Positions 1-8,452 are shown, counted from the first letter of the stretch. The stretch is 64,000 bases of DNA from Bizionia paragorgiae (GCF_900107625.1 NZ_FNQK01000001.1:184943-248942); one strand, 5' to 3'. A program made the numbers and translations. The notes: generated by a model not told the origin, from the letters alone.

Positions 1-92
1 CTTTGCGTTAGCGGTTGTAGTGGCATCCTTTTTTTGCTTTACTAAATGGCAAAAAAAGATATAACGTAAAACGCGCCCTTTAGGGAACGCCC
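1..92 (-). repeat. structured intergenic repeat / candidate non-coding RNA element
   Basis: Seen on the plus strand: a long stem of T7-GC (29-37) against GC-A7 (49-57), extended by ATC (25-27) with GAT (58-60) and by CGTTA (6-10) with TAACG (62-66). A second hairpin, GCG-CCCT-TT-AGGG-AA-CGC, lies at 73-90. It sits directly after the ppk2 stop and may end that operon when read on the minus strand. I recall similar intergenic elements from other flavobacterial genomes, but I cannot match it to a named Rfam family here. The strand is a guess from the neighbouring gene, and the 5' side may run past the window edge. Confidence 0.5.
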
Positions 93-106
93 AAAACCAT
101 ATACTA

Positions 107-997
107 TTAACTATTATGCAACTCTTTGTTTAGTTCTTTTTTGTAAGCTTCTAAATTAGATTTTGTGTCCTCATCCAATTCAGGCTCCTTAATATCGGTA
201 TACGTTTTTAGGGTGTCGTATAAAATTTTAGCTACTAAATACCGGGCTGTTTTTTTATTATCGGCAGGAATATTAAACCATGGTGCATGGGCTTTGGACG
301 TTCTATTTAGAGCATCTTGATAACATGCCATATAATTATCCCACAGTTTGCGCTCTTCGAGATCGCCCGCTGAAAACTTCCAATTTTTATCTTTTTTATT
401 TAAACGACGTAATAAGCGATTTCGTTGTTCGTTGATAGAAATATTTAAAAAGAATTTAAAAATAATGGTGCCATTGGCGGCGATATGCTTTTCGAAATTA
501 TTAATTTGCTCGAAACGTCTATCCCAAAACTCAGGAGTTATATCGTTTAAACTACTAACATCTGGTAACTGCTCTCCCAATATGTACTCTGGATGAACAC
601 GTGTAACCAATACATTTTCGTAATGGGTACGGTTATGCACACCAAACTTACCTCGGGCTGGCAGTGCAATATAGTGACGCCATAAATAATCGTGATCGCG
701 CTCTAAACTGGTAGGCACTTTAAAACTATGCACCACTACCCCACGCACATTAAAATCTTTAAACACTTCGCGTATTAGACTGTCTTTACCGGCAGTATCC
801 ATGCCCTGCAAGCAGACTAAGACCGCATATTTATCATGTGCGTACAAGGTATCTTGGAGTTTACCTAGTTTTTTGCGCACCTTTTTTAGCTCTTTTTTTA
901 AGGTATCATCATCGGCGTCCATTTCGATATGAGTTGGAAGCGTTTTAATGTTTATAGGGTCGGTGATTTTGAAATCGGATATCGTGATGTTTTTCAT
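107..997 (-). CDS. ppk2: polyphosphate kinase 2 family protein (PPK2)
   Basis: 296 residues. PPK2 enzymes move phosphate between polyphosphate and nucleotides (NDP to NTP, or NMP to NDP) in the cytoplasm. The Walker A motif GMDTAGKDS is at residues 65-73. The lid/Walker B region reads GVHNRTHYENVLVTRVHP, which resembles class III PPK2 proteins (NRSHYEDVLV-type) more than the DRSWYNR form of other classes. The length is normal for a single-domain PPK2. It is the last gene of a tight minus-strand run, 12 bp after the response regulator, and is followed by a structured repeat. The class III assignment is inferred; substrate preference cannot be read from the sequence. Confidence 0.93.
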   Translation of the reverse strand: MKNITISDFKITDPINIKTLPTHIEMDADDDTLKKELKKVRKKLGKLQDTLYAHDKYAVLVCLQGMDTAGKDSLIREVFKDFNVRGVVVHSFKVPTSLERDHDYLWRHYIALPARGKFGVHNRTHYENVLVTRVHPEYILGEQLPDVSSLNDITPEFWDRRFEQINNFEKHIAANGTIIFKFFLNISINEQRNRLLRRLNKKDKNWKFSAGDLEERKLWDNYMACYQDALNRTSKAHAPWFNIPADNKKTARYLVAKILYDTLKTYTDIKEPELDEDTKSNLEAYKKELNKELHNS

Positions 998-1009
998 AAT
1001 ACAGTCGTG

Positions 1010-2176
1010 TTATTTTGAAGCAAACAATTTAACATCTTGCTCACTTACTTCTTTACTTCCAAGAATAATTAAGCGCTCGACAACATTGCGAAGTTCCCTA
1101 ATATTACCTGTCCAATCATATTCTTGAAGTAATTGAATGGCTTTAGTTGAGAATTTTTTTACAGCCGTGCCTTGCTCGCTAGATATTTTTTCGGCAAAGT
1201 GTTTTATTAATAACGGAATGTCTTCTCGCCTATCATTTAAAGCGGGCACCTTTACTAAGATTACCGCTAGTCTGTGATATAAATCTTCTCTAAAGTTTCC
1301 TTTTTCTATTTCAGCTTTAAGGTCTTTATTGGTTGCTGCAATAACGCGTACATCGACTTTAATATCTTTATCACTACCGACGCGTTGTATTTTACTTTCT
1401 TGTAAAGCACGTAATACTTTAGCTTGTGCCGATAAGCTCATATCCCCAATTTCATCTAGGAAAATAGACCCTCCATTAGCAGCTTCAAATTTTCCAGCAC
1501 GCTCTTTTACGGCACTTGTAAAAGCACCTTTAACGTGACCGAAGAGTTCACTTTCTATTAATTCACTAGGAATTGCTGCACAGTTGACTTCAATCATATT
1601 TCCTTTAGCACGATCACTTTTTTCATGCAACCAATGGGCCACAAGTTCTTTCCCTGTTCCATTAGGCCCTGTAATAAGCACTCGAGCATCGGTGGGTGCT
1701 ACTTTATCTATAATTTGTTTAATATGAGAAATGGCTTCACTCTCACCAATCATCTCATATTTTTTACTTACTTTTTTCTTTAGAATCTTGTTCTCTGTAA
1801 CCAGTTCTTTTTTATCTAAAGCGTGACGTACAGTATTTAATAAGCGGTTTAAATCTGGCGGTTTTGAAATGTAATCAAAAGCGCCTAAACGCATCGTATT
1901 CACGGCTGTATCTAAATCACCATGTCCAGAAATCATAACAATTGGAATTTCTGGTTTTATCTTTTTTATTGCTTCTAATACTTCAACACCATCCATTTTA
2001 GGCATTTTAATATCACAAAGCACCAAATCGAAATCTTCTTTTTTAATTTTTTCTATTCCTGCTAGTCCATCTTCGGCTTCGAACAACTCATACTTATCAT
2101 TTTCTTCGGAAAGAATTTTAACTAATACACGTCTTATCGCTGCTTCGTCTTCTATTACTAATATTTTGGACATCAT
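1010..2176 (-). CDS. sigma-54-type response regulator without DNA-binding domain
   Basis: 388 residues. An N-terminal receiver domain has an acidic pocket at E9/D10 and the phosphoacceptor D55 in CDIKMPKMDG. An AAA+ sigma-54 interaction domain follows, with Walker A GPNGTGKE at 170-177 and the sigma-54 contact loop GAFTSA (217-222) in place of the usual GAFTGA. The protein ends about 20 residues after the ELRNVVERL helix, so the Fis-type helix-turn-helix of NtrC is missing. It probably activates sigma-54 promoters from solution or through a partner. No histidine kinase is adjacent. The start is ATGATG, overlapping the stop of the upstream barrel gene by 4 bp, which suggests translational coupling. 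The family call is secure; target genes are unknown. Confidence 0.93.
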   Translation of the reverse strand: MMSKILVIEDEAAIRRVLVKILSEENDKYELFEAEDGLAGIEKIKKEDFDLVLCDIKMPKMDGVEVLEAIKKIKPEIPIVMISGHGDLDTAVNTMRLGAFDYISKPPDLNRLLNTVRHALDKKELVTENKILKKKVSKKYEMIGESEAISHIKQIIDKVAPTDARVLITGPNGTGKELVAHWLHEKSDRAKGNMIEVNCAAIPSELIESELFGHVKGAFTSAVKERAGKFEAANGGSIFLDEIGDMSLSAQAKVLRALQESKIQRVGSDKDIKVDVRVIAATNKDLKAEIEKGNFREDLYHRLAVILVKVPALNDRREDIPLLIKHFAEKISSEQGTAVKKFSTKAIQLLQEYDWTGNIRELRNVVERLIILGSKEVSEQDVKLFASK

Positions 2177-3072
2177 ATTTTAAATTTTATTCCTGTTCGT
2201 AAATATAGGGCATTGTCGTTGTCTAAATTATAAACATCATTGCGATCTTTATCGCGTAATCTATTATTAATACTTAATGTATACCCCACGTAACTGTACC
2301 ATACCAAGTGTTCTGTAAAACAATGCTCATAACCCAATCCTGCAACTATAACAGACATAGACAAGTTTTCGGCTGTTTTACCATTAACAAGAAAAGCATC
2401 TTGAGCATTGGCAAAATATCCATCCATACTCACGTAGGTTTGCACGATATTCTTATCATTAAAAAAGTACTTTACATTTGTTTTAGGGATCCCCAAATTA
2501 TAAGACCAATTTTGATTTACGCGTCTAAAATAGCTCACAAATGGCAATGGTAATGGTATTCCTGTAGTACTATTATAGGTCAGTCCTAAAATTAAACGGT
2601 AGGGTTTATCTAAAGATTTATCATCTCTACGATCGTTAATAGCATAAACACCTCCATTAATAAAGAGATCATCGGAGGTAATACTACGTCTCAAAGTAGA
2701 TGCAATTCGAGGGGTTATTTTAGCTCCCAATCGCCAACGCTCTGAAGCTTTAAAGGTATACGCTAAATTAAAATCTATGATGTGTAATCGGTTAAAGTTA
2801 GAAGTCGGAAATGGATATTTATCTTCTAAATCCAAAGCGATACGACTGTACTCACCCCCAATGACTATATAGGCATCATTTTTTAACTTTATAGGGTAAT
2901 TAATTAAACCGCGAAAGCGATCAAAACTGTCTTCAGATTTTGACTTTGGAAGGTAGGTATATTCCAATCGCGCTAAATCAGTTAACTGAGCGTTAGCGAA
3001 CTGAAACGATAAAAACGTTAATAAGATAATTAAATATTTTAAACCCTCTTTAATTCGTATAGATTCTATCAT
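2173..3072 (-). CDS. outer-membrane beta-barrel protein, DUF6268-like
   Basis: 299 residues. A hydrophobic N-terminal segment (about residues 11-28) ends in FANAQ, a plausible Sec signal peptide. The rest is alternating beta-strand sequence with aromatic girdles and ends in a strand typical of outer-membrane barrels (LYLRTGIKFKI). The pattern resembles the DUF6268 barrel proteins of Bacteroidota; this is a recollection, not a search. It lies between a mechanosensitive channel gene (21 bp) and the sigma-54 regulator gene (4 bp overlap), so it is probably co-expressed with them. Ligand and function are unknown. Confidence 0.72.
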   Translation of the reverse strand: MIESIRIKEGLKYLIILLTFLSFQFANAQLTDLARLEYTYLPKSKSEDSFDRFRGLINYPIKLKNDAYIVIGGEYSRIALDLEDKYPFPTSNFNRLHIIDFNLAYTFKASERWRLGAKITPRIASTLRRSITSDDLFINGGVYAINDRRDDKSLDKPYRLILGLTYNSTTGIPLPLPFVSYFRRVNQNWSYNLGIPKTNVKYFFNDKNIVQTYVSMDGYFANAQDAFLVNGKTAENLSMSVIVAGLGYEHCFTEHLVWYSYVGYTLSINNRLRDKDRNDVYNLDNDNALYLRTGIKFKI

Positions 3073-3093
3073 TGGATTATGATTTTTAATTAA

Positions 3094-4047
3094 TTATTCT
3101 GTTGAACTAGATTCTGTTTCCCCATTATTCATCTTTAATTTAATATCCTGATCTGATTGCTGAATAATATGGATATCGCGTTGTGGAAACGGGATACTAA
3201 TATTATGTTCTCGAAACAATCGGTCTATTTCAAAGCGAATATCACTTTTAGGTATTCTTACATTAAAACTATCTTCGACTGTAAAAGCGACTCTAAAATT
3301 TAGAGAACTATCTCCAAAATCTGTAAAAGTGACCCGAGGTGGTGGCGATTTAAAAACTAGGTCGGAAGACTCTGTGGCTTCAAGCAATAGTTTTTCTACC
3401 AGTCTCAAATCACTTCCATAAGCTACGCCGACGTCTATCCATTCTCTAGTATTTTTTCCGTTTTGCGTCCAATTATATAAACTATTGGTTAAATACAAGT
3501 GATTGGGAATAATCATGACTTTATTATCCACGGTAACCGCACGTGTTGTACGCAATTTTATTTCTTCGACGCGCCCAACTTTACCGTCCAATTCAATAAT
3601 ATCACCCACATGAACAGATTGGTCTATAAGTATAAAAACACCTGAAATTATATCTTGAAATAGGGTTTGCAAGGCTAAACCAATTCCTATTAAAAGTCCT
3701 GCTGATGCCGCAATGATTGCTGTGACATTAACTCCAATTCCAGAAAGCGCTACTAAGAGCACAACGACATATATAAACCATCGCGTAAATGAAAATACGG
3801 TATTAAATTTCGCTTTATCTTCATCGGGTAAACGTCGAGATAGTAAGCGTTTAATCATACCCAAAATTAAGGTGGTAATAATTAAAACAACCCCAACAAC
3901 CATTAGCAACCCTACGGTTATTCTAATCGTGTCTGCTTCATTTTGATACAATTGAATTTCGAGAAACTTAATAAACTGTTCCCAAATAGAGCTCTCGGTT
4001 ATAGCGTCTTCAATTTTATCTAATTTTTCCCCTACTTTATCTTGCAT
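3094..4047 (-). CDS. small-conductance mechanosensitive channel, MscS family
   Basis: 317 residues. MscS channels release osmolytes across the inner membrane under hypo-osmotic stress. There are three hydrophobic segments, at about 42-66, 88-108 and 110-137. The last is glycine/alanine rich (AASAGLLIGIGLALQTLFQD) and matches the pore-lining TM3 of the family. After it comes the cytoplasmic beta domain (GDIIELDGKVGRVEEIKLRT), then the alpha/beta domain. Length is typical for a minimal MscS. It follows the ABC permease gene by 1 bp in the same run. A second MscS-like gene, of different sequence, is at 59458-60396. Confidence 0.93.
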   Translation of the reverse strand: MQDKVGEKLDKIEDAITESSIWEQFIKFLEIQLYQNEADTIRITVGLLMVVGVVLIITTLILGMIKRLLSRRLPDEDKAKFNTVFSFTRWFIYVVVLLVALSGIGVNVTAIIAASAGLLIGIGLALQTLFQDIISGVFILIDQSVHVGDIIELDGKVGRVEEIKLRTTRAVTVDNKVMIIPNHLYLTNSLYNWTQNGKNTREWIDVGVAYGSDLRLVEKLLLEATESSDLVFKSPPPRVTFTDFGDSSLNFRVAFTVEDSFNVRIPKSDIRFEIDRLFREHNISIPFPQRDIHIIQQSDQDIKLKMNNGETESSSTE

Positions 4048-4048
4048 A

Positions 4049-5362
4049 TTAGTATTTCATCCATTTTAATAGTTCGCGATAGCTTGCTTTTTTCCCATAC
4101 ATTAAAATCCCTACTTTATAAATCTTCGCTGCAAACCAAACAGCTAATATAAATGTAATAATTAAAATAATTAAAGATACAATTTGTTGCCAAATTGGCA
4201 CTCCAAAGGGGATACGCATTAACATCACTACTGGTGATGTAAATGGAATAAACGAAAATAATGTTGAAATCGTACCGTGAGGGTCTTCGATCACCGTAAA
4301 AAAGCCAACATATACTGATAAAACTAATGGCATTAATATAGGAAACATAAACTGTTGCGTATCGGTTTCACTATCTACTGCCGCTCCAATAGCAGCATAC
4401 AACGAGCTATACAATAAATACCCACCTATAAAAAACATAAAGAAGGCAATAATTAAGTTTACTAATGGTAACCGCTGTATAGCAGCCATTGCTAATTCTA
4501 CTTGTGTATTGATATCCGAATCGGATAAAGACTGTTGTAGTAGTTCTTTTTGTGGTGTTTGAATTTGTGACAAATCGATATCAAAAATCAAGGAAACACT
4601 AGTAAAAAGTACAGCTCCTAATACAATCCATATTACAAACTGAGTAACACCAGCAAGCGATGTTCCTATAATTTTCCCTAACATTAATTGCATTGGTTTT
4701 ACCGATGAAATAATAACTTCGATAATACGGCTTGTTTTTTCTTCGATTACCGAGCGCATAATCATATTTCCATAAATAATGATAAACATAAATAGCAAAT
4801 ACCCGGAAGCCCCACCAAATATAAGTTTCACAAAACTATCTAATGTAGATGTTCTTTCTCCATCAAAATTTTCTTGATTCACAGTAATATCTATCGTCGA
4901 CGATTTTATAAGTGAAATATCCACCTCTTTCTCGATTAAATTCAAATCGGTTAAACGGCTTTCGATTGCCGTTTCTAAATCTGAAATTACAGATATTGAA
5001 GGCGATTCTTGTGAATAAAATTTAATACCATTAGTTATCGATTCAGGTTTATCGAAGGCTGATATATACAATAAGCCATAGGCATCCGATGCTTTAACGA
5101 CCGTTTTAGCAGTTTTTAAGGTCATATTATCCAGTATGGTATATTTAGTAAACTCCTCATCTGTAAACTTATCGTAAACCAAACCTGACTCGTCCAAGAT
5201 GGAAATATGCCGAACCTTGTCGTTATTAATTTGTGATAAATAAGCTACTAGTGTGACTAGGGCAATCATAATTAACGGACTTAAAACCGTCATGATTACA
5301 AACGATTTGTTGCGCACCTTAGTTAGGTATTCCCGTTTTATAATAAGTGGTAAATGATTCAT
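4049..5362 (-). CDS. ABC transporter permease, NatB/ABC-2 type
   Basis: 437 residues. One N-terminal transmembrane helix (about 22-43) is followed by a periplasmic domain of about 130 residues and five or six membrane segments in the C-terminal half, including the EEKTSRIIEVIISSVKP stretch usual for ABC-2 permeases of the NatB type. It pairs with the ATPase gene 6 bp upstream. Relatives export sodium ions, drugs or lipoprotein-like substrates, and the substrate here cannot be told. The next gene (MscS) begins 1 bp after the stop, which supports one transcript. Confidence 0.92.
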   Translation of the reverse strand: MNHLPLIIKREYLTKVRNKSFVIMTVLSPLIMIALVTLVAYLSQINNDKVRHISILDESGLVYDKFTDEEFTKYTILDNMTLKTAKTVVKASDAYGLLYISAFDKPESITNGIKFYSQESPSISVISDLETAIESRLTDLNLIEKEVDISLIKSSTIDITVNQENFDGERTSTLDSFVKLIFGGASGYLLFMFIIIYGNMIMRSVIEEKTSRIIEVIISSVKPMQLMLGKIIGTSLAGVTQFVIWIVLGAVLFTSVSLIFDIDLSQIQTPQKELLQQSLSDSDINTQVELAMAAIQRLPLVNLIIAFFMFFIGGYLLYSSLYAAIGAAVDSETDTQQFMFPILMPLVLSVYVGFFTVIEDPHGTISTLFSFIPFTSPVVMLMRIPFGVPIWQQIVSLIILIITFILAVWFAAKIYKVGILMYGKKASYRELLKWMKY

Positions 5363-5368
5363 AATTTA

Positions 5369-6295
5369 CTAATTGCTTTTTACTGTTTTAATAAAAATAT
5401 CATTCACACTAGGTATAAGCTCTACGAAATGAGAAACTTCTCCTTGACGCGTTAAATAGCTTAGCAGGTCGTTAGAAGATTCGTTTTCCCCCACTTTAAC
5501 ATTCAGTTTTAATTCGTCGCCAAGCGTTCTAAATTCGGCAGGACTCACTGCAAAATGTTCCGTAAGATTTTGACGCACTAGCTCTGGATTGGTTGTTTTT
5601 AAACCCACTTCGAACGTATTGGTTTTAAATTGTTTTTTAATATAAATTAAATTACCATCAAGAATTTTATTCGATTTATGAATTAAAGCAATATGATCAC
5701 AAAGCTCTTCTACCGATTCCATTCTGTGTGTTGAAAAGATAACAGTTGCTCCATTATTTTTAAGTCTCAAAATTTCGTCTTTAATAATATCGGCATTAAT
5801 AGGATCGAAGCCTGAAAACGGCTCATCAAAAATTAAAAGTTTTGGTTCGTGTAATACGGTGACAACAAACTGAATTTTCTGCGCCATTCCTTTGGATAGC
5901 TCTTGTATTTTTTTGTTCCACCAATCTCCAATTTCTAAACGCTCAAACCATTCATGAAGTTTTTTTTTCGCTTCTGCCTTTTGCATTCCTTTTAGTTGTG
6001 CTAAGTACAAAGCTTGCTCTCCTACTTTCATCGATTTATACAAACCGCGTTCTTCGGGTAAATAACCAATATCTTTAATATGGGCATTTTTAAGGGGCTG
6101 ACCATCTAATAGGATATGCCCACTGTCGGGCATGGTGATTTGGTTTATAATCCTAATTAAGGTTGTTTTTCCCGCACCGTTGGGTCCCAACAGTCCAAAT
6201 ATACTCCCTTGAGGGACGGTAACAGACACCTTATTAAGAGCGACATGATTACCAAAAGATTTAGAAACTGAATGCGCTTCTAATAGATTATTCAT
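5369..6295 (-). CDS. ABC transporter ATP-binding protein, NatA-like
   Basis: 308 residues. It energises the adjacent ABC-2 permease. Walker A GPNGAGKTT is at 37-45, the signature motif is a variant (LSKGM instead of LSGGQ), Walker B is LLIFDEPFSG, and the switch histidine is in FSTHRMESVEELCDH. The C-terminal 80 residues after the ATPase core match the DUF4162-type extension found on NatA/CcmA-like exporters. It is the first gene of the six-gene minus-strand run. A TATATTTA box on the minus strand (6329-6336) is a weak candidate promoter. Confidence 0.94.
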   Translation of the reverse strand: MNNLLEAHSVSKSFGNHVALNKVSVTVPQGSIFGLLGPNGAGKTTLIRIINQITMPDSGHILLDGQPLKNAHIKDIGYLPEERGLYKSMKVGEQALYLAQLKGMQKAEAKKKLHEWFERLEIGDWWNKKIQELSKGMAQKIQFVVTVLHEPKLLIFDEPFSGFDPINADIIKDEILRLKNNGATVIFSTHRMESVEELCDHIALIHKSNKILDGNLIYIKKQFKTNTFEVGLKTTNPELVRQNLTEHFAVSPAEFRTLGDELKLNVKVGENESSNDLLSYLTRQGEVSHFVELIPSVNDIFIKTVKSN

Positions 6296-6591
6296 AAAAT
6301 TAGTATTGCTTGAATATATTACAGTGTAAATATAAAAAAAGGAATGTTGGCAATTTCACTCTAAAACATATTTTATTGTAATCTATCCGATTATTCCGAT
6401 TGTAGCAGCCTGGGCTTGAAAGGGCGCTATAGCTAGCCCTTAAAATAGCAAAACCCACCCTTAAAAAATAAGGATGGGAAAAAATTGCTATGAAAAAGAA
6501 AAATTACTGCTGGCACAAAACCAGCAATATTCCAAATATACTATTTTTTAACAAAAAAAGCTCCAAAGCATTAAATAACTTCATAAAAAAT
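6296..6591. other. intergenic region with inverted repeats between dnaJ and the ABC operon
   Basis: No coding frame was recognised. The segment holds an imperfect long inverted repeat at 6445-6491 (ATAGCAA outer arms, CCCACCCTTA/TAAGGATGGG inner arms with one mismatch). A six-base stem, TGCTGG/CCAGCA, is at 6508-6526, and a short GC-rich inverted repeat is at 6422-6439. The text at 6394-6411 weakly resembles the start of the repeat at 1-92 (shared TTGTAG core), so this may be a diverged copy. Confidence 0.4.
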
Positions 6592-6619
6592 AAAAAATCC
6601 TGTAAAAACAGGATTTTTT
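6592..6619 (-). terminator. rho-independent terminator after dnaJ
   Basis: A perfect 12-bp stem AAAAAATCCTGT/ACAGGATTTTTT with a 4-base loop, A/T-flanked so that it ends in a T run on either strand. It lies 40 bp after the dnaJ stop. Confidence 0.85.
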
Positions 6620-6659
6620 ATAGTAAAGGTATTTAAACCTATACAGAATTATATTTTGC

Positions 6660-7778
6660 TTAAGAAAACATATCTTTTACTTTCTCAAAAAAGGACTTGT
6701 CTGAATTCTCAGGTTTTGGCTGGAAATGCTCATCATCTTTCATGGTTTCGAAAAATTCCTTTTGCGTTTTATTTAATGTTTTTGGTGTCCATACATTAAC
6801 ATGCACTAATAAATCTCCTTTACCATAGCCATTAATATTCGGTATTCCTTTTCCGCGTAAGCGTAAAATTTTACCTGATTGCATTCCTGCTTCAATTTTT
6901 ATACGGACTTTACCTGTTACGGTATCGATTTCTTTAGAGCTTCCTAGAACAGCATCTGGCACACTAACATACAAATCATAGTGTAAGTTATCGCCTTCAC
7001 GCTGTAACGTTGGGTGATCTTCCTCTTCAATAGCCACTAATAAATCTCCAGACACACCATTACCGGGCGCTTCGTTACCTTTACCTGAGACTTTAAGTTG
7101 CATCCCATCGACAACTCCTGCAGGAATTTTCACTGGAATGGTTTCTTCTTTCACTTTAAACCCTTGCGCATCGGCATCGGCAGGTTTTTTATCTATAATT
7201 TGACCTGCTCCACCACAGGCTGTACAGGTACTTGCTGTTTGCATACGTCCCAAAATAGTATTGGTCACACGCATTACTTGTCCGGCACCATTACATGTAG
7301 AACATGTTTTATAGGTTGTTCCAGAGGCTTGTACTTTACGCTTTACCTTAATTTTTTTCTCTACACCGTTAGCAATTTCTTCTAAGGTTAGTTTTAGGCG
7401 TACTCGTAAATTACTTCCTTTCGTGCGTCGTTGACCACCGCCACCTCCAAAGCCAGAGAAACCGCCGCCAAAGCCACCACCAAAAATATCACCAAATTGG
7501 CTGAATATATCATCCATATTCATACCGCCTCCGCCGCCAAAACCACCGTTGCCGTCGAACGCTTGGTGACCAAATTGGTCATATCGCGCTTTTTTATCTG
7601 CGTTACTTAAAATTTCATAAGCTCCAGCCGCTTCCTTAAATTTAGCCTCAGCTTCTTTATCATCCGGATTTTTATCAGGGTGAAACTCTATCGCCTTTTT
7701 GCGATACGCTTTTTTAATTTCGGCTGCTGTTGCGTTTTTTTGTAATCCTAGTATTTCGTAATAATCTCTCTTTGCCAT
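6660..7778 (-). CDS. dnaJ: chaperone protein DnaJ
   Basis: 372 residues. It is the Hsp40 co-chaperone that stimulates DnaK ATPase and presents unfolded clients. The J domain (about 1-70) has the HPD motif in FHPDKNPDD. A glycine/phenylalanine-rich linker (about 75-118) follows, then a zinc region, then the C-terminal substrate-binding domain. The zinc region has only two CxxCxGxG motifs (CSTCNGAG and CTACGGAG), where the E. coli protein has four, so one zinc centre rather than two is expected. I recall this reduction as common in flavobacteria. grpE lies 9 bp upstream, giving a grpE-dnaJ operon. Confidence 0.97.
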   Translation of the reverse strand: MAKRDYYEILGLQKNATAAEIKKAYRKKAIEFHPDKNPDDKEAEAKFKEAAGAYEILSNADKKARYDQFGHQAFDGNGGFGGGGGMNMDDIFSQFGDIFGGGFGGGFSGFGGGGGQRRTKGSNLRVRLKLTLEEIANGVEKKIKVKRKVQASGTTYKTCSTCNGAGQVMRVTNTILGRMQTASTCTACGGAGQIIDKKPADADAQGFKVKEETIPVKIPAGVVDGMQLKVSGKGNEAPGNGVSGDLLVAIEEEDHPTLQREGDNLHYDLYVSVPDAVLGSSKEIDTVTGKVRIKIEAGMQSGKILRLRGKGIPNINGYGKGDLLVHVNVWTPKTLNKTQKEFFETMKDDEHFQPKPENSDKSFFEKVKDMFS

Positions 7779-7787
7779 CGTCTTGTT

Positions 7788-8324
7788 TTATTGGCCTGTC
7801 ACCACCTTTGGGAAACGAATTATTTTGTCTCCTAATTTATATCCTTTCTCTAAAACGTCTATAATTTTACCCTTAAGCTTATCATTAGGTGCTGCCACCT
7901 GAGTAATCGCTTGATGTAAATCGGCATTAAAGTCGTCTCCCGATCTCACTTCTACTGGAGATAACCCTTGTTTTTCTAGAGTGGTTTTTAATTTTTTACT
8001 AATTAATTCAACTCCTTTTAAAAGCTCTTTCTCTTTCGTCTTAGAAATCTCTACATAAGCACGATCAAAATCATCAAGCACTGGAAGCAATGATAACATT
8101 ACATCTTCACTTGCTGTTTTGAATAGCTCTACACGCTCTTTCGAGGTTCTTCTTTTATAGTTTTCAAATTCTGCAAAAAGACGTAAGAACTTATCTTTTT
8201 CTTGATTTAATTCTTCTGTAAGCTTTTCTTCTATAGAAAGCGTCTCGGTTTCATTAACTTCGGTAGCATTAGTATCTGTTGACTGATCTACTGCTTCTTC
8301 GTTTTTATCTATGTCTTTACTCAT
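7788..8324 (-). CDS. grpE: nucleotide exchange factor GrpE
   Basis: 178 residues from the chosen start. GrpE releases ADP from DnaK. It shows an acidic disordered N-terminus, a long coiled coil (about 35-90, with FENYKRRTSKERVELF) and a C-terminal beta domain ending in RFPKVVTGQ. An upstream in-frame ATG at 8345 would add seven residues (MFKKNSK). I prefer 8324 because the family usually begins with a Ser/Lys-acidic stretch, but this is not decisive. It is co-transcribed with dnaJ. A palindrome with sigma-54-like spacing lies just upstream (8356-8372). Confidence 0.95.
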   Translation of the reverse strand: MSKDIDKNEEAVDQSTDTNATEVNETETLSIEEKLTEELNQEKDKFLRLFAEFENYKRRTSKERVELFKTASEDVMLSLLPVLDDFDRAYVEISKTKEKELLKGVELISKKLKTTLEKQGLSPVEVRSGDDFNADLHQAITQVAAPNDKLKGKIIDVLEKGYKLGDKIIRFPKVVTGQ

Positions 8325-8355
8325 TTTTGAATTCTTTTTAAACACATTCTACTTG

Positions 8356-8372
8356 TGGCAAAAGTGTTGCCA
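8356..8372. promoter_or_regulatory. TGGCA-N7-TGCCA palindrome, sigma-54-like spacing
   Basis: A 17-bp inverted repeat between the divergent grpE and yceI-family genes. Each strand reads TGGCA-N6-TTGC, which places GG and GC at the spacing of a sigma-54 -24/-12 promoter. It could equally be a repressor operator. It lies 31 bp from the chosen grpE start. Confidence 0.35.
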
Positions 8373-8420
8373 TTCTAAAAAAAATGCCATAATGTCACTT
8401 TCTTATTTTAAGTTTTTTTT

Positions 8421-8452
8421 TTGATATGTAAACGGCTTATTATTTATCTTTG
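8421..8452 (+). promoter_or_regulatory. Bacteroidota-type promoter of the YceI-family gene
   Basis: TTG at 8421-8423, 21 bp, then TATCTTTG at 8445-8452, matching the TTG / TAnnTTTG consensus of the Bacteroidota primary sigma factor. It ends 34 bp before the start codon. Confidence 0.7.

Noticed and set aside
6508..6526. TGCTGG/CCAGCA hairpin as a terminator
   Set aside because: The stem is only six bp and no T run follows.
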